Shown: positions 1 through 7,362 of the stretch, in pieces | Numbering within the stretch: position 1 is the stretch's first letter | Layout: each line of letters begins with the position of its first letter | Source: SIAJ01 sp036266155 | GTDB lineage: Bacteria; Planctomycetota; Planctomycetia; Gemmatales; Gemmataceae | Direction of reading: 5' to 3' | Assembly: GCA_036266155.1 (NCBI GenBank) | Contig: DATANR010000239.1 | Span: 1-54,117 of the forward strand | Length of the DNA: 54,117 nucleotides | Program-made: the position numbers and the translations under genes | Notes under the pieces: model-generated | The model's database searches: none | What the model saw: the letters and a program-made list of their open reading frames with translations, nothing else | What the model was told of the DNA's origin: nothing

Positions 1-567
1 TGCCTCCAGCACGACACCGGGGCCTGGAACGATTTCGTCGACCGTTTCCTCGGCCTGATCTACCACGTCGTTCATTACACCGCTCACCTGCGCAGCGCAC
101 CGCTCACCCCCGAACAGGTCGAAGACATCGCTCAAGAAGTGCTCGTTCAGGTGATCGCGAACGACTATGCCGTGCTCAAACAGTTCCGCGGCCGAAGTTC
201 GCTGGCAACTTATCTGACCGTTATTGCCCGGCGGATCTGCGTGCATCAGCTGGCAAAACTAGCGCCAACGCACAAGCCGCTGCCTTCCGAAATGAAACGC
301 TCGGAGGAAGAAGAACATCCCCGCGCACGCGTCGGCCTGGAACGGCAAGAGGAAGTGTTGAAGCTCCTCCGCCGGCTGCCCTCCAAGGAGCGCGAGGTCG
401 TGCGTCTCTTTTATCTCGAAGGGCGGACGTACGAAGAGATCAGTGCCACGCTGAACATGCCGGTCAATACGATCGGCCCTGTGCTGTCGCGGGCAAAGAA
501 GCGCCTCAAGGCGTCGGTCAACGGCAAGCCGGGTGTGGAGAAGTCGAAGGGGCAGACGACAGGTTGA
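1..567 (+). CDS. RNA polymerase sigma factor, ECF/sigma-70 type (5' end outside window)
   Basis: The reading frame is open from base 1, so the gene starts upstream of the window; the GTG at 139 is internal. The visible part begins in region 2, with a tryptophan-containing helix and then DIAQEVLVQVIAND, the usual DxxQEVF core-binding stretch. FRGRSSLATYLTVIARR is the promoter -10 recognition helix. The C-terminal part (about residues 110-175) is a region 4 helix-turn-helix, LPSKEREVVRLFYLEGRTYEEISATLNMPVNTI, read here in two halves. The layout matches the short extracytoplasmic-function sigma factors that are abundant in planctomycetes. The downstream NTF2-like gene starts 3 bases after the stop and is probably co-transcribed. 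The regulated promoter and any anti-sigma partner are not visible. Confidence 0.9.
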   Translation, partial: CLQHDTGAWNDFVDRFLGLIYHVVHYTAHLRSAPLTPEQVEDIAQEVLVQVIANDYAVLKQFRGRSSLATYLTVIARRICVHQLAKLAPTHKPLPSEMKRSEEEEHPRARVGLERQEEVLKLLRRLPSKEREVVRLFYLEGRTYEEISATLNMPVNTIGPVLSRAKKRLKASVNGKPGVEKSKGQTTG

Positions 568-570
568 CTA

Positions 571-975
571 GTGATGGATGCCGACGAGCGTACCATTCGT
601 GACGTTCAGGCTGCCTGGTTCGACGCCAGTTTAAAGGGCGATCGCGAACGGTTGAAGTCGTTGATGACGGACGATGTCGTCTTTCTCGTCCCCGGCCGGC
701 CTCCCTTTGGTCGCGACGAATTCATGGCGGCCCAGGCAACCGGACTACAACAACATCAGATCCAGGGTAGCGGCACATTTGAAGAAGTGATCGTCGCGGG
801 CGAGGTCGCCTATTGCCGGGGCAAACTCGCCATCACCCTTACGCCTGCCGGTGGTACCCCCAAACAAGTGGCAGGCTACACGCTATCGGTCTTTCGCAAA
901 TTGCCCGACGGCCGCTGGGTCCTGGCTCGCGATGCCAATCTGCTGACGCCGGTGGGGCAAGCGTCGTCAAAGTAG
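571..975 (+). CDS. SgcJ/DUF4440-type NTF2-like (SnoaL superfamily) protein
   Basis: A 134-residue protein with the pattern of the SnoaL/DUF4440 NTF2-like fold. It has an N-terminal helix (RTIRDVQAAWFDASLKGD), then LKSLMTDDVVFLVPGRPPFGRDEF, and a C-terminal sheet ending GRWVLARDANLL. Members of this superfamily form small cone-shaped barrels and are variously isomerases, hydrolases or ligand-binding domains, so no reaction can be assigned. No signal peptide is visible. Translation starts at GTG 571 or ATG 574, directly after the sigma factor stop. That spacing suggests an operon in which this protein may be a small-molecule partner or a simple co-transcribed enzyme. It ends 7 bases before the convergent msrA gene. 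Confidence 0.8.
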   Translation: MMDADERTIRDVQAAWFDASLKGDRERLKSLMTDDVVFLVPGRPPFGRDEFMAAQATGLQQHQIQGSGTFEEVIVAGEVAYCRGKLAITLTPAGGTPKQVAGYTLSVFRKLPDGRWVLARDANLLTPVGQASSK

Positions 976-982
976 TCCCCGC

Positions 983-1705
983 TCAATCCGCCTGAAATCG
1001 ATCCCCAAACACCGCCTTCAGTTTCTCCAACTTCCTACCAATCGTCCGCTGACAATACGGCTGATCCTTGTGCCGGGCGTAATAGTCCTGGTGATTCGCC
1101 TCCGCCGGATAGAACTCCTTGTATTTCTCGATCTCGGTGACGACTGGCTTTGAGAACACTTTCGCCTCATTGATCTTTTGCTTGTAACGCTCGGCCAGGT
1201 CGCGTTGGCGGTCATTGTGGAAAAAGACCACGGAACGATATTGCGGGCCGACGTCGTGTCCTTGCTGATCGACTGTTGTCGGGTCGTGCGATCGCCAAAA
1301 CACTTCCAGGATCTCGGGATACGAAACGACCTTGGGATCGAACGTAATCTGGATCGCCTCGGCATGGCCGGTGTGGCCCATGCAGACTTCCGTGTACGTC
1401 GGGTTCTCGACGGACCCGCCGCTGTAGCCGGACACGACCGTACGGACGCCCTTCACCTGCTTGAAGATGGCCTCGGTGCACCAGAAGCAGCCGGAGCCAA
1501 ACGTCGCGGTTTGCTCTTGGTCCTCATTGGTCGCCGACGCGGCCGCTTCGACCTCCGCCGGCTCGAGAACCGGGAAATTTTCCGGCGGCGAGAAGTCGGC
1601 TTGCTGGAGTAGCACGACGATCAGGGTCGCGACCAATGTGCAAGCGACGAGGCCGAGGAGGATTCGCTTCGCGCCCGCCCGCTTGTCGGTTGGATCGGCT
1701 TTCAC
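983..1705 (-). CDS. msrA: Peptide-methionine (S)-S-oxide reductase, membrane-anchored
   Basis: The GCFWCTEAIF motif near residue 72 carries the catalytic cysteine of MsrA, which reduces methionine-S-sulfoxide in proteins. The VSGYSGG, YTEVCMGHTGHAE and VGPQYRS blocks that follow are diagnostic of the family. The catalytic domain is preceded by about 60 residues containing one strong hydrophobic segment (ILLGLVACTLVATLIVVLL). The enzyme is therefore probably anchored in the membrane with its domain outside the cytoplasm, where secreted proteins meet oxidants. The ATG at 1705 overlaps the stop of the upstream DUF1501 gene (ATGA type), so translation is likely coupled. MsrA regenerates through thioredoxin-like partners; none is encoded nearby. 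Confidence 0.95.
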   Translation of the reverse strand: MKADPTDKRAGAKRILLGLVACTLVATLIVVLLQQADFSPPENFPVLEPAEVEAAASATNEDQEQTATFGSGCFWCTEAIFKQVKGVRTVVSGYSGGSVENPTYTEVCMGHTGHAEAIQITFDPKVVSYPEILEVFWRSHDPTTVDQQGHDVGPQYRSVVFFHNDRQRDLAERYKQKINEAKVFSKPVVTEIEKYKEFYPAEANHQDYYARHKDQPYCQRTIGRKLEKLKAVFGDRFQAD

Positions 1706-3141
1706 GCCAACACTCCGTGGACGACTTTGGCTTCTTCGACGCCCGTCAGCTTTTCTTTGAGGCCGTTCGTCTCGATGAATAATTGCTCGTGCTTCATGCC
1801 GAGCAGGTGCAGAAGCGTCGCATGCCAGTCGGGCACACTGACGCGATTTTCAACCGACTTGAGGCCCAGCTCGTCGGTTGCCCCATAAGTCACGCCCGCC
1901 TTCACGCCGCCGCCGGCCATCCAGGTGCAAAATGCGTTCTTGTTGTGATCGCGGCCGGCCTTGCGTTCGCCCTTGTCGGGAGGCAGTTGGGCGATCGGCA
2001 GTCGACCGAACTCGCCGCCCCAGACGACGAGAGTGCTGTCGAGCAAGCCGCGTTGCTTCAGATCGCGAATCAACGCGGCCACGGGCCGATCGGTGCGGTC
2101 GCAGGCGGTCCGCAGTTCGCCCGCCAGGTTCGTGTGCGTATCCCAGATTTGCGCGTTGATGTAAAGCTGCACGAAGCGGACGCCGCGTTCGATCAGTCGG
2201 CGGGCGATCAGGCAGCGCTTGCCGTACGAATCGGTTGGTTCCTTGCCGAGGCCATACATCTCGCGGACTGCGAGCGGCTCCTTCGAAATGTCGAGAGCGT
2301 CGGTCGCCGCGAGCTGCATGCGGGCGGCCAGCTCATAGCTGGCGATGCGCGCGTCGAGAACGGAGTGGCCGGGCCGTTCGTCGCGATGGGCCTTGTCGAG
2401 CCGCGCGACCAGATCGCGCTCCGTGCGCGTGATGGCCTCCGGTCGCGGTGTATCCGGGCTCAGATTCAAGACCGGCGTCCCGGTCGAGCGGAAGCGCGTC
2501 CCCTGAAAGAGCTGCGGCAAGAACCCGGCCTGCCAGTTCTCGACGCCGTTGACTGGCAGGCCCTTCGGGTCGTCGAGAACTACATACGCAGGCAAGTTCT
2601 GATTCTCGCTGCCAAGCCCGTAGACGACCCACGATCCCCATGCCGGCCGGCCAGGACCCATCTTGCCGGTTTGCACGATGTAGATGGCCGGCTCGTGCGT
2701 CAGGTTGGTCGTGTACATCGAGCGAATGAACGCGAGATCATCGACCACGCCGGCCAGGTGCGGCATGACCTCCGAGACCCAGGCCCCACACTGCCCGTGC
2801 TGCTTGAACTGGAACGGCGACCGCAGAATGGCCCCGGCATCCTTGATGAACTCGACCTCGCCCGCGATCTTGTCAAAGTACGGCTTGCCATGCTGCTTCT
2901 CGAGCATCGGCTTCGGGTCGAACAAATCCATCTGGCTCGGCCCGCCGTTCATGAACAGATGAATGACGGACTTGGCCTTGGCCTGAAAGTGCGGCGATCG
3001 CGGCTTAAGATCGGCATAGGGTGCCGCATCGGCATGAACATCCTGGCCGAGCAAGTGCGCTAGCGCGGCGCCGCTGAGGCTGCCGCCGATCGAGCGGAAG
3101 AAGTTGCGGCGGGAGAAGTCGATTGTCGTCGTCGGCCACAT
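1702..3141 (-). CDS. DUF1501 protein with Tat-type signal (alkaline-phosphatase/sulfatase fold)
   Basis: The DUF1501 family is expanded in planctomycetes and is related to sulfatases and alkaline phosphatases. Near the N-terminus sits DFSRRNFFRSIGGSLSGAALAHLL, a twin-arginine signal followed by a hydrophobic stretch, so export in folded form is likely. HLFMNGGPSQMDLFDPKP is the characteristic N-terminal block. WGGEFGRLP and GRDHN near residue 390 are the conserved C-terminal metal-site-like motifs. I chose ATG 3141 (479 residues) over the upstream in-frame start at 3171 because the latter runs into the stop of the DUF4058 gene. The substrate is unknown. In planctomycetes such genes usually sit beside DUF1549/DUF1553 haem proteins, as here with one gene in between. 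Confidence 0.93.
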   Translation of the reverse strand: MWPTTTIDFSRRNFFRSIGGSLSGAALAHLLGQDVHADAAPYADLKPRSPHFQAKAKSVIHLFMNGGPSQMDLFDPKPMLEKQHGKPYFDKIAGEVEFIKDAGAILRSPFQFKQHGQCGAWVSEVMPHLAGVVDDLAFIRSMYTTNLTHEPAIYIVQTGKMGPGRPAWGSWVVYGLGSENQNLPAYVVLDDPKGLPVNGVENWQAGFLPQLFQGTRFRSTGTPVLNLSPDTPRPEAITRTERDLVARLDKAHRDERPGHSVLDARIASYELAARMQLAATDALDISKEPLAVREMYGLGKEPTDSYGKRCLIARRLIERGVRFVQLYINAQIWDTHTNLAGELRTACDRTDRPVAALIRDLKQRGLLDSTLVVWGGEFGRLPIAQLPPDKGERKAGRDHNKNAFCTWMAGGGVKAGVTYGATDELGLKSVENRVSVPDWHATLLHLLGMKHEQLFIETNGLKEKLTGVEEAKVVHGVLA

Positions 3142-3157
3142 GACAGCTCTTTGACAT

Positions 3158-3880
3158 TCACACCTTGCCATTCATCGATCCGGGCCAATCCATGTAATCG
3201 GTGCTTGCCGTACCGTAAGTCGTTTCGAGGTCGACAATCACATGCCGCGTTTGACTGATTGGCAAAGGGATTGACGGCAAGGGCTGACCAATGTTGAGCG
3301 GAATTCGTCGACTTGCCAGCGAACGTCCACGGCCATCATCCGCATTGCCGACACGATAGGCAACCGCCTGAGGACTCGGACAAGGCGGCTGTTCGTATTC
3401 CAGAGCGAGGGCGATCTTGTCAGCCAGTGAAAATTGGCTTGGAGATGCATGAACATCCACGTAAAGCACATTGACGCCGAGGGACAGATAGCCGACAAGT
3501 CGATCAACCGTCGTTTGCTGGGCGCTCTCGCGATCCTTGTTGCGCGGCGAAATCAACTCGACGACAGCGACCAACTCGCCGCCGTGAAGCACGCGAACCT
3601 GTGTGCTCGGTTCGAGCGCCAAAAGAGTAACCGCTGCATCGAACTCAGAGTCGTCGTCTGCTTCCGCTTCAACATTTGGAGAGTGATCGGGATTCTCGCG
3701 AATGCTCAGGTCAGGGCTCGTCGATGGCCCGCCGATTGTCATGCTTGGAATCGTCGCTAACCCGGCGCGATAACCACGCGGCAATTTCCGCTTGATGTCT
3801 CGGAACAACTCACCAATCCAAAGTTGATGGACACCACTCCATTCGGGCAATTCCGACCAATCGTGTAGCGGCATGTTCAA
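3158..3880 (-). CDS. DUF4058 family protein
   Basis: The N-terminus MNMPLHDWSELPEWSGVHQLW is the hallmark of the DUF4058 family, found mainly in planctomycetes and cyanobacteria. The middle carries VTLLALEPSTQVRVLHGGELVAVVELISPRNKD, whose ExSPxNK-like element resembles the PD-(D/E)xK/Uma2-related nuclease core. That relation is an inference and no activity has been shown to my knowledge. The length of 240 residues is normal for the family. The gene lies between the DUF1549/DUF1553 gene (44 bases upstream) and DUF1501 (16 bases downstream) on the same strand. It is thus embedded in an operon whose outer members normally adjoin. Confidence 0.9.
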   Translation of the reverse strand: MNMPLHDWSELPEWSGVHQLWIGELFRDIKRKLPRGYRAGLATIPSMTIGGPSTSPDLSIRENPDHSPNVEAEADDDSEFDAAVTLLALEPSTQVRVLHGGELVAVVELISPRNKDRESAQQTTVDRLVGYLSLGVNVLYVDVHASPSQFSLADKIALALEYEQPPCPSPQAVAYRVGNADDGRGRSLASRRIPLNIGQPLPSIPLPISQTRHVIVDLETTYGTASTDYMDWPGSMNGKV

Positions 3881-3924
3881 TACTCAAAGTAACAGCATCT
3901 GCGGTTGATTATCGCCCAACCGAC

Positions 3925-6570
3925 TCAATCCACAAACAAAAACCCCGCCGAGTTCAGCATGGCATGGCAATAGCCCGTCAACGACCTCAGACGCACTGTC
4001 GTCGGATCCATTCTTCCGGCCTTGGTCCATTCGTCGGCAAGAGACTTGATCGCGGCGACGCCGATGTCTTTTTCGGATGAACTCGGCGCACGGCTCAACG
4101 CAATCCAGTAGATATGCTCCACACCGACTGCTGGGTCCGTGCCGGCCTCAGCGATCACGCGCTTCGCGAACTGATCCGCCAGCCGATCGATCATCGCGTT
4201 GTTCGACAGGTAGAGCGCTTGCGGGGCCACGGTCGAATCGCGGCGTTCCAGGCAGTTCGGGTTCATCTGCGGGAAATCGAACGCTTCCAGGTGAGTCGCG
4301 AGCTGCTTGCGGGCTTGCTTGACATAGATCAGGCGACGCCAGCCGCGATCGGTGCTCGTCGGCGTCACCAATCCATCCGCGCGCACTTCCACCGTGTCGG
4401 CCGGACCGAAGCACGTCTCGTTGAGCCGACCGGCCGCCATTAACATTGTGTCGTAGATCGCTTCGGCATCGAGGCGCGCGAGTGGCATCCGCGAGACGAG
4501 AGCGCGATCGGGATCAATTCTTGCCAGGTCTGGCGACACCGCCGACTGTAGGCGATAGGCCGTGCTCGTCACCATGAGACGGTGCATATGCTTGACCGAC
4601 CACCCCGATCGCACGAACTCGCCGGCCAGCCAGTCGAGCAACTCCGGATGTGTCGGCGGCGCACCCGCTTTGCCAAAGTTGCCGAGCGTTGCCACGATGC
4701 CGCGGCCGAAATGGTGCTTCCAGATGCGGTTGACCATCACCCGGGCCGTGAGCGGATGATCGGGGCGAACGAGCCAGCGTGCGAATGCCAGCCGCCGGCC
4801 GGTTTGCTTCGCGCCGGGCCATGGCGGCTTCACGTCGAACGGGGTCTTGCCGTCGGTTAACACTGAGGGCACGCCCGGACCGACAAGTTGGCCCGGATTC
4901 AGCCAGTCGCCGCGGCGATAGATGTACGTCGGCGATGGTTCGCCGCGATCCCACACGGCTTGGATCTTCGGCTCCGGCGGCCGACCCTTGGCCGGCAGCG
5001 CTTCCCACGCCTTGCGCTCCGCGGTCGTCACCTGTGGTAGGAGCCGGCCCGCGAGAAAATCCTGGCTCACCGGCCCGAGACCGGCACGCACATCCGGCTT
5101 GAGCCAGTTGTGCTCGTCGAGCGCCCCCTTGAAGATGGCCGCGAGCCGATAGTAGTCGCGATGCGGAATCGGATCGAACTTGTGGCTATGGCAGCGCGCG
5201 CACTTGAAGGTCAGGCCCATGACGCCGGAGCCGAGCACATCGATCTCGTCGGCAATGACTTCAAGGCGATCGGGCACGTAGCCGGTGATGTTGGCCCACG
5301 TCGCATCCGGGACCATGCGTAGGAAGCCGGTCGCTACCAGGTTGTCGTAAATTTCGGGCGTGATTTCCTTCGCGTGCTCATAGTCGGCCAGCTCGTCGCC
5401 CGCAAGTTGTTCGAGCAGGAAGCGATCATATGGCTTGTCGGAATTGCATGCGCGAATGACGTAATCGCGGTAACGCCACGCATCCGGACGGGGCAGGTCC
5501 TGTTCGCGCTTGCCTTCGGAGTCCGCGTAACCGGCGAGATCGAGCCAGATGCGGGCCGAGCGTTCACCATAGCGCGGCGAATTCAGCAAGCGCTCGACGA
5601 GCCGTTCATAGGCGTCCGGCGACTTGTCGTTAATGAAGGCCTGCACCTCAGCGGGTTCGGGCGGCAATCCGGTGAGGTCGAACGATAATCGGCGGATCAG
5701 CGTCGCACGGTCGGCCTCCGGAGAGAAGGCGATCTCCTTCGCTTCGAGCTTATGAAGCAGAAACGCATCAATCGGATTACGGACGCGGCCGGCATCACGC
5801 ACGATCGGAACGGTTACCGATTGCGGCGGCCGAAAGGCCCAGAACTCGCGGTCCTTGTCGGTCACGAGCGGATCGGCCTTAGTGGTCGCCACATCGGGAG
5901 CGACATCGACATCTGGAGCGTCGGCCGCGATCCAGCGCGATAACACTTCGATCTCGGTCGCCTCAATCGGCTTGACGCTCGCCTCGACAAGCCGATCTTT
6001 CGGCGGCATCTGCCCGGCTTGAACACGTTCGATAAGCCGGCTCTTCTCCGGCTTGCCGGGCACGATCGTGGGGCCCGATTTGCCGCCACGCAACATGGCC
6101 GCACGGGTGCGCAGATCGAGATCGCCTTCGCGCTTGTAAGCGCCGTGGCAGACGGTGCAGCGGCGTAACAAGATCGGCAGCACGTCGTGCTGCGTGATTG
6201 CTTCTGCCTTGGTTTCGGCACTCGTGCCCATCGCCGCCCCGGCGACGATCCACTTGCGGATCAGTTCGACCTCGGCTACCGACAAGCGCTCATCCTTTTT
6301 CGGCGGCATCGTCCCAGCGTGGACTTTCTCGAAGAGCAAGCTCTGTTCCGGTTCGCCGGGCTTAACAACTTTGCCAGACTCCCCCCCTTTGAGAATTCCT
6401 GCGGACGTCGTCAGATCGAGTTCAGCCTTGCGTACCTTGTCGCCGTGACATTTCGCGCACTTGGCTTGAAGAAGTCGTTGCACATCGGCGAACGCCGATA
6501 GTTGTGCTTGCGCCGATGTAGCGCCGCCGGTCACGGCGATCAAAACGAGGACTCGGAGAGCATGCGTCAT
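3925..6570 (-). CDS. PSD1/DUF1549/DUF1553 protein with two c-type haem motifs
   Basis: An 881-residue exported protein. ATG 6570 (MTHALRVLVLIAVTG, a signal peptide) is chosen because the longer in-frame extension to 7041 would overlap a divergent gene. Two planctomycete cytochrome modules follow: CAKCHGDKVRKAELDL with MPPKKDERLS, and CTVCHGAYKREGDLDL with MPPKDR. Then come DUF1549 (DREFWAFRPPQ, then IRRLSFDLTGLPP) and DUF1553 (LVRPDHPLTARVMVNRIWKHHFG, ending FDFPQMNPNCLERRDSTVAPQAL). A further CARCHSHKFDPI motif sits in the DUF1549-1553 junction. Such proteins are thought to take part in extracellular electron transfer or polysaccharide handling, but the reaction is unknown. It heads the operon running to msrA. 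Confidence 0.93.
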   Translation of the reverse strand: MTHALRVLVLIAVTGGATSAQAQLSAFADVQRLLQAKCAKCHGDKVRKAELDLTTSAGILKGGESGKVVKPGEPEQSLLFEKVHAGTMPPKKDERLSVAEVELIRKWIVAGAAMGTSAETKAEAITQHDVLPILLRRCTVCHGAYKREGDLDLRTRAAMLRGGKSGPTIVPGKPEKSRLIERVQAGQMPPKDRLVEASVKPIEATEIEVLSRWIAADAPDVDVAPDVATTKADPLVTDKDREFWAFRPPQSVTVPIVRDAGRVRNPIDAFLLHKLEAKEIAFSPEADRATLIRRLSFDLTGLPPEPAEVQAFINDKSPDAYERLVERLLNSPRYGERSARIWLDLAGYADSEGKREQDLPRPDAWRYRDYVIRACNSDKPYDRFLLEQLAGDELADYEHAKEITPEIYDNLVATGFLRMVPDATWANITGYVPDRLEVIADEIDVLGSGVMGLTFKCARCHSHKFDPIPHRDYYRLAAIFKGALDEHNWLKPDVRAGLGPVSQDFLAGRLLPQVTTAERKAWEALPAKGRPPEPKIQAVWDRGEPSPTYIYRRGDWLNPGQLVGPGVPSVLTDGKTPFDVKPPWPGAKQTGRRLAFARWLVRPDHPLTARVMVNRIWKHHFGRGIVATLGNFGKAGAPPTHPELLDWLAGEFVRSGWSVKHMHRLMVTSTAYRLQSAVSPDLARIDPDRALVSRMPLARLDAEAIYDTMLMAAGRLNETCFGPADTVEVRADGLVTPTSTDRGWRRLIYVKQARKQLATHLEAFDFPQMNPNCLERRDSTVAPQALYLSNNAMIDRLADQFAKRVIAEAGTDPAVGVEHIYWIALSRAPSSSEKDIGVAAIKSLADEWTKAGRMDPTTVRLRSLTGYCHAMLNSAGFLFVD

Positions 6571-6655
6571 GTAGTCCCAATTGTAACTTGTTTGAGATCG
6601 CTTGCATCTGGTTAACGTCTCGGCGATGCTATTTCTTTGCCCCGTCAAACTTCCC

Positions 6656-6664
6656 AGGAGGTGA
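6656..6664 (+). promoter_or_regulatory. Strong Shine-Dalgarno that sets the start at GTG 6670
   Basis: AGGAGGTGA is fully complementary to the 3' end of 16S rRNA and lies 5 bases before GTG 6670. This decides the start of the following gene against an upstream in-frame TTG at 6637. The 99 bases between ATG 6570 (minus strand) and GTG 6670 must hold the divergent promoters, but I cannot name convincing -35/-10 boxes in them. Confidence 0.75.
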
Positions 6665-6669
6665 CCACC

Positions 6670-7320
6670 GTGGTCCGCACGTTCTCCTTTTTCGTTGTCG
6701 CGGTTCTTGCCGCGGGATTGATTGCCGCACCAGCGCCGAAGGGCGACTCGTCGAATTTCATCAGCCTCAAGGGGCATACCAATGTGAAGTGGGACGAGAA
6801 CCTGCATTCGCAACGCTTCGAGAACAACAACCTCAAGTCGCTGCCGACCGGCAAGCAAAAGTTCGCGGACGTCGAGTTTGAGATCGGCGACGGCCTGCTG
6901 CAACTCGGTTCGCAGACGGTGGACAAGCCGAAGGAATTCAAAGACATCAAGGTGGGGCGGACGCTCAAGAAGTTGCATTTCCTCCAGGCGTGTGGCTACG
7001 ACACCGACGATGGCGCGACGATTGGCAAGTATGTCGTTCACTACGATGACAAGACGACGGCGGACATCGAAATAGTCTTCGGCCGCGATGTGGTCGACTG
7101 GTGGGCCTACCCGGATCGCAAGGCGCCGACCAAGGGCAAAGTCGCGTGGGAGGGCGAGAATGAAGCGTCGAAAGGATTCAACGCAAAGATCAAGCTCTAC
7201 TTGATGACGTGGGAAAACCCGAAGCCAGAGAAAAAGGTGCTGACCATCGACTTCGTCGCAACGAACCTGGAGCAGCCGGCCGCGCCGTTCTGCGTGGCGA
7301 TCACGGCGGAAGACAAGTGA
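6670..7320 (+). CDS. Secreted protein of unknown function
   Basis: A 216-residue protein beginning MVRTFSFFVVAVLAAGLIAAPAPKG, a clear Sec signal peptide with likely cleavage after the AAPA region. The mature part is beta-rich: VKWDENLHSQRFENNNLKSLPTG, then FADVEFEIGDGLLQLGS, then FLQACGYDTDDGATIGKYVVHYDDKT, and finally IDFVATNLEQPAAPFCVAITAE. This resembles the carbohydrate-binding-like beta-sandwich modules (NPCBM-like) attached to many planctomycete secreted proteins, where the DVEF block and a terminal sheet recur. The resemblance is an inference from pattern only. It is divergent from the haem-protein operon and is followed by a perfect palindrome that probably ends transcription. Confidence 0.8.
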   Translation: MVRTFSFFVVAVLAAGLIAAPAPKGDSSNFISLKGHTNVKWDENLHSQRFENNNLKSLPTGKQKFADVEFEIGDGLLQLGSQTVDKPKEFKDIKVGRTLKKLHFLQACGYDTDDGATIGKYVVHYDDKTTADIEIVFGRDVVDWWAYPDRKAPTKGKVAWEGENEASKGFNAKIKLYLMTWENPKPEKKVLTIDFVATNLEQPAAPFCVAITAEDK

Positions 7321-7327
7321 TACGTGT

Positions 7328-7357
7328 AAAGCCCAGGGACGTACGTCCCTGGGCTTT
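7328..7357. terminator. Bidirectional terminator (perfect 15+15 palindrome)
   Basis: A loopless perfect palindrome of 15-base arms, AAAGCCCAGGGACGT and its complement, lies between two converging genes (stop at 7320 on plus, end of purL at 7363 on minus). The A and T runs at its ends give each strand a short U tract, which suits a two-way intrinsic terminator. Confidence 0.8.
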
Positions 7358-7362
7358 CCGGG

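Noticed and set aside
1783..3063. A 426-codon plus-strand ORF
   Set aside because: It lies antisense to the DUF1501 gene, whose signature motifs are complete; the plus frame is Arg/Ala-rich without motifs.
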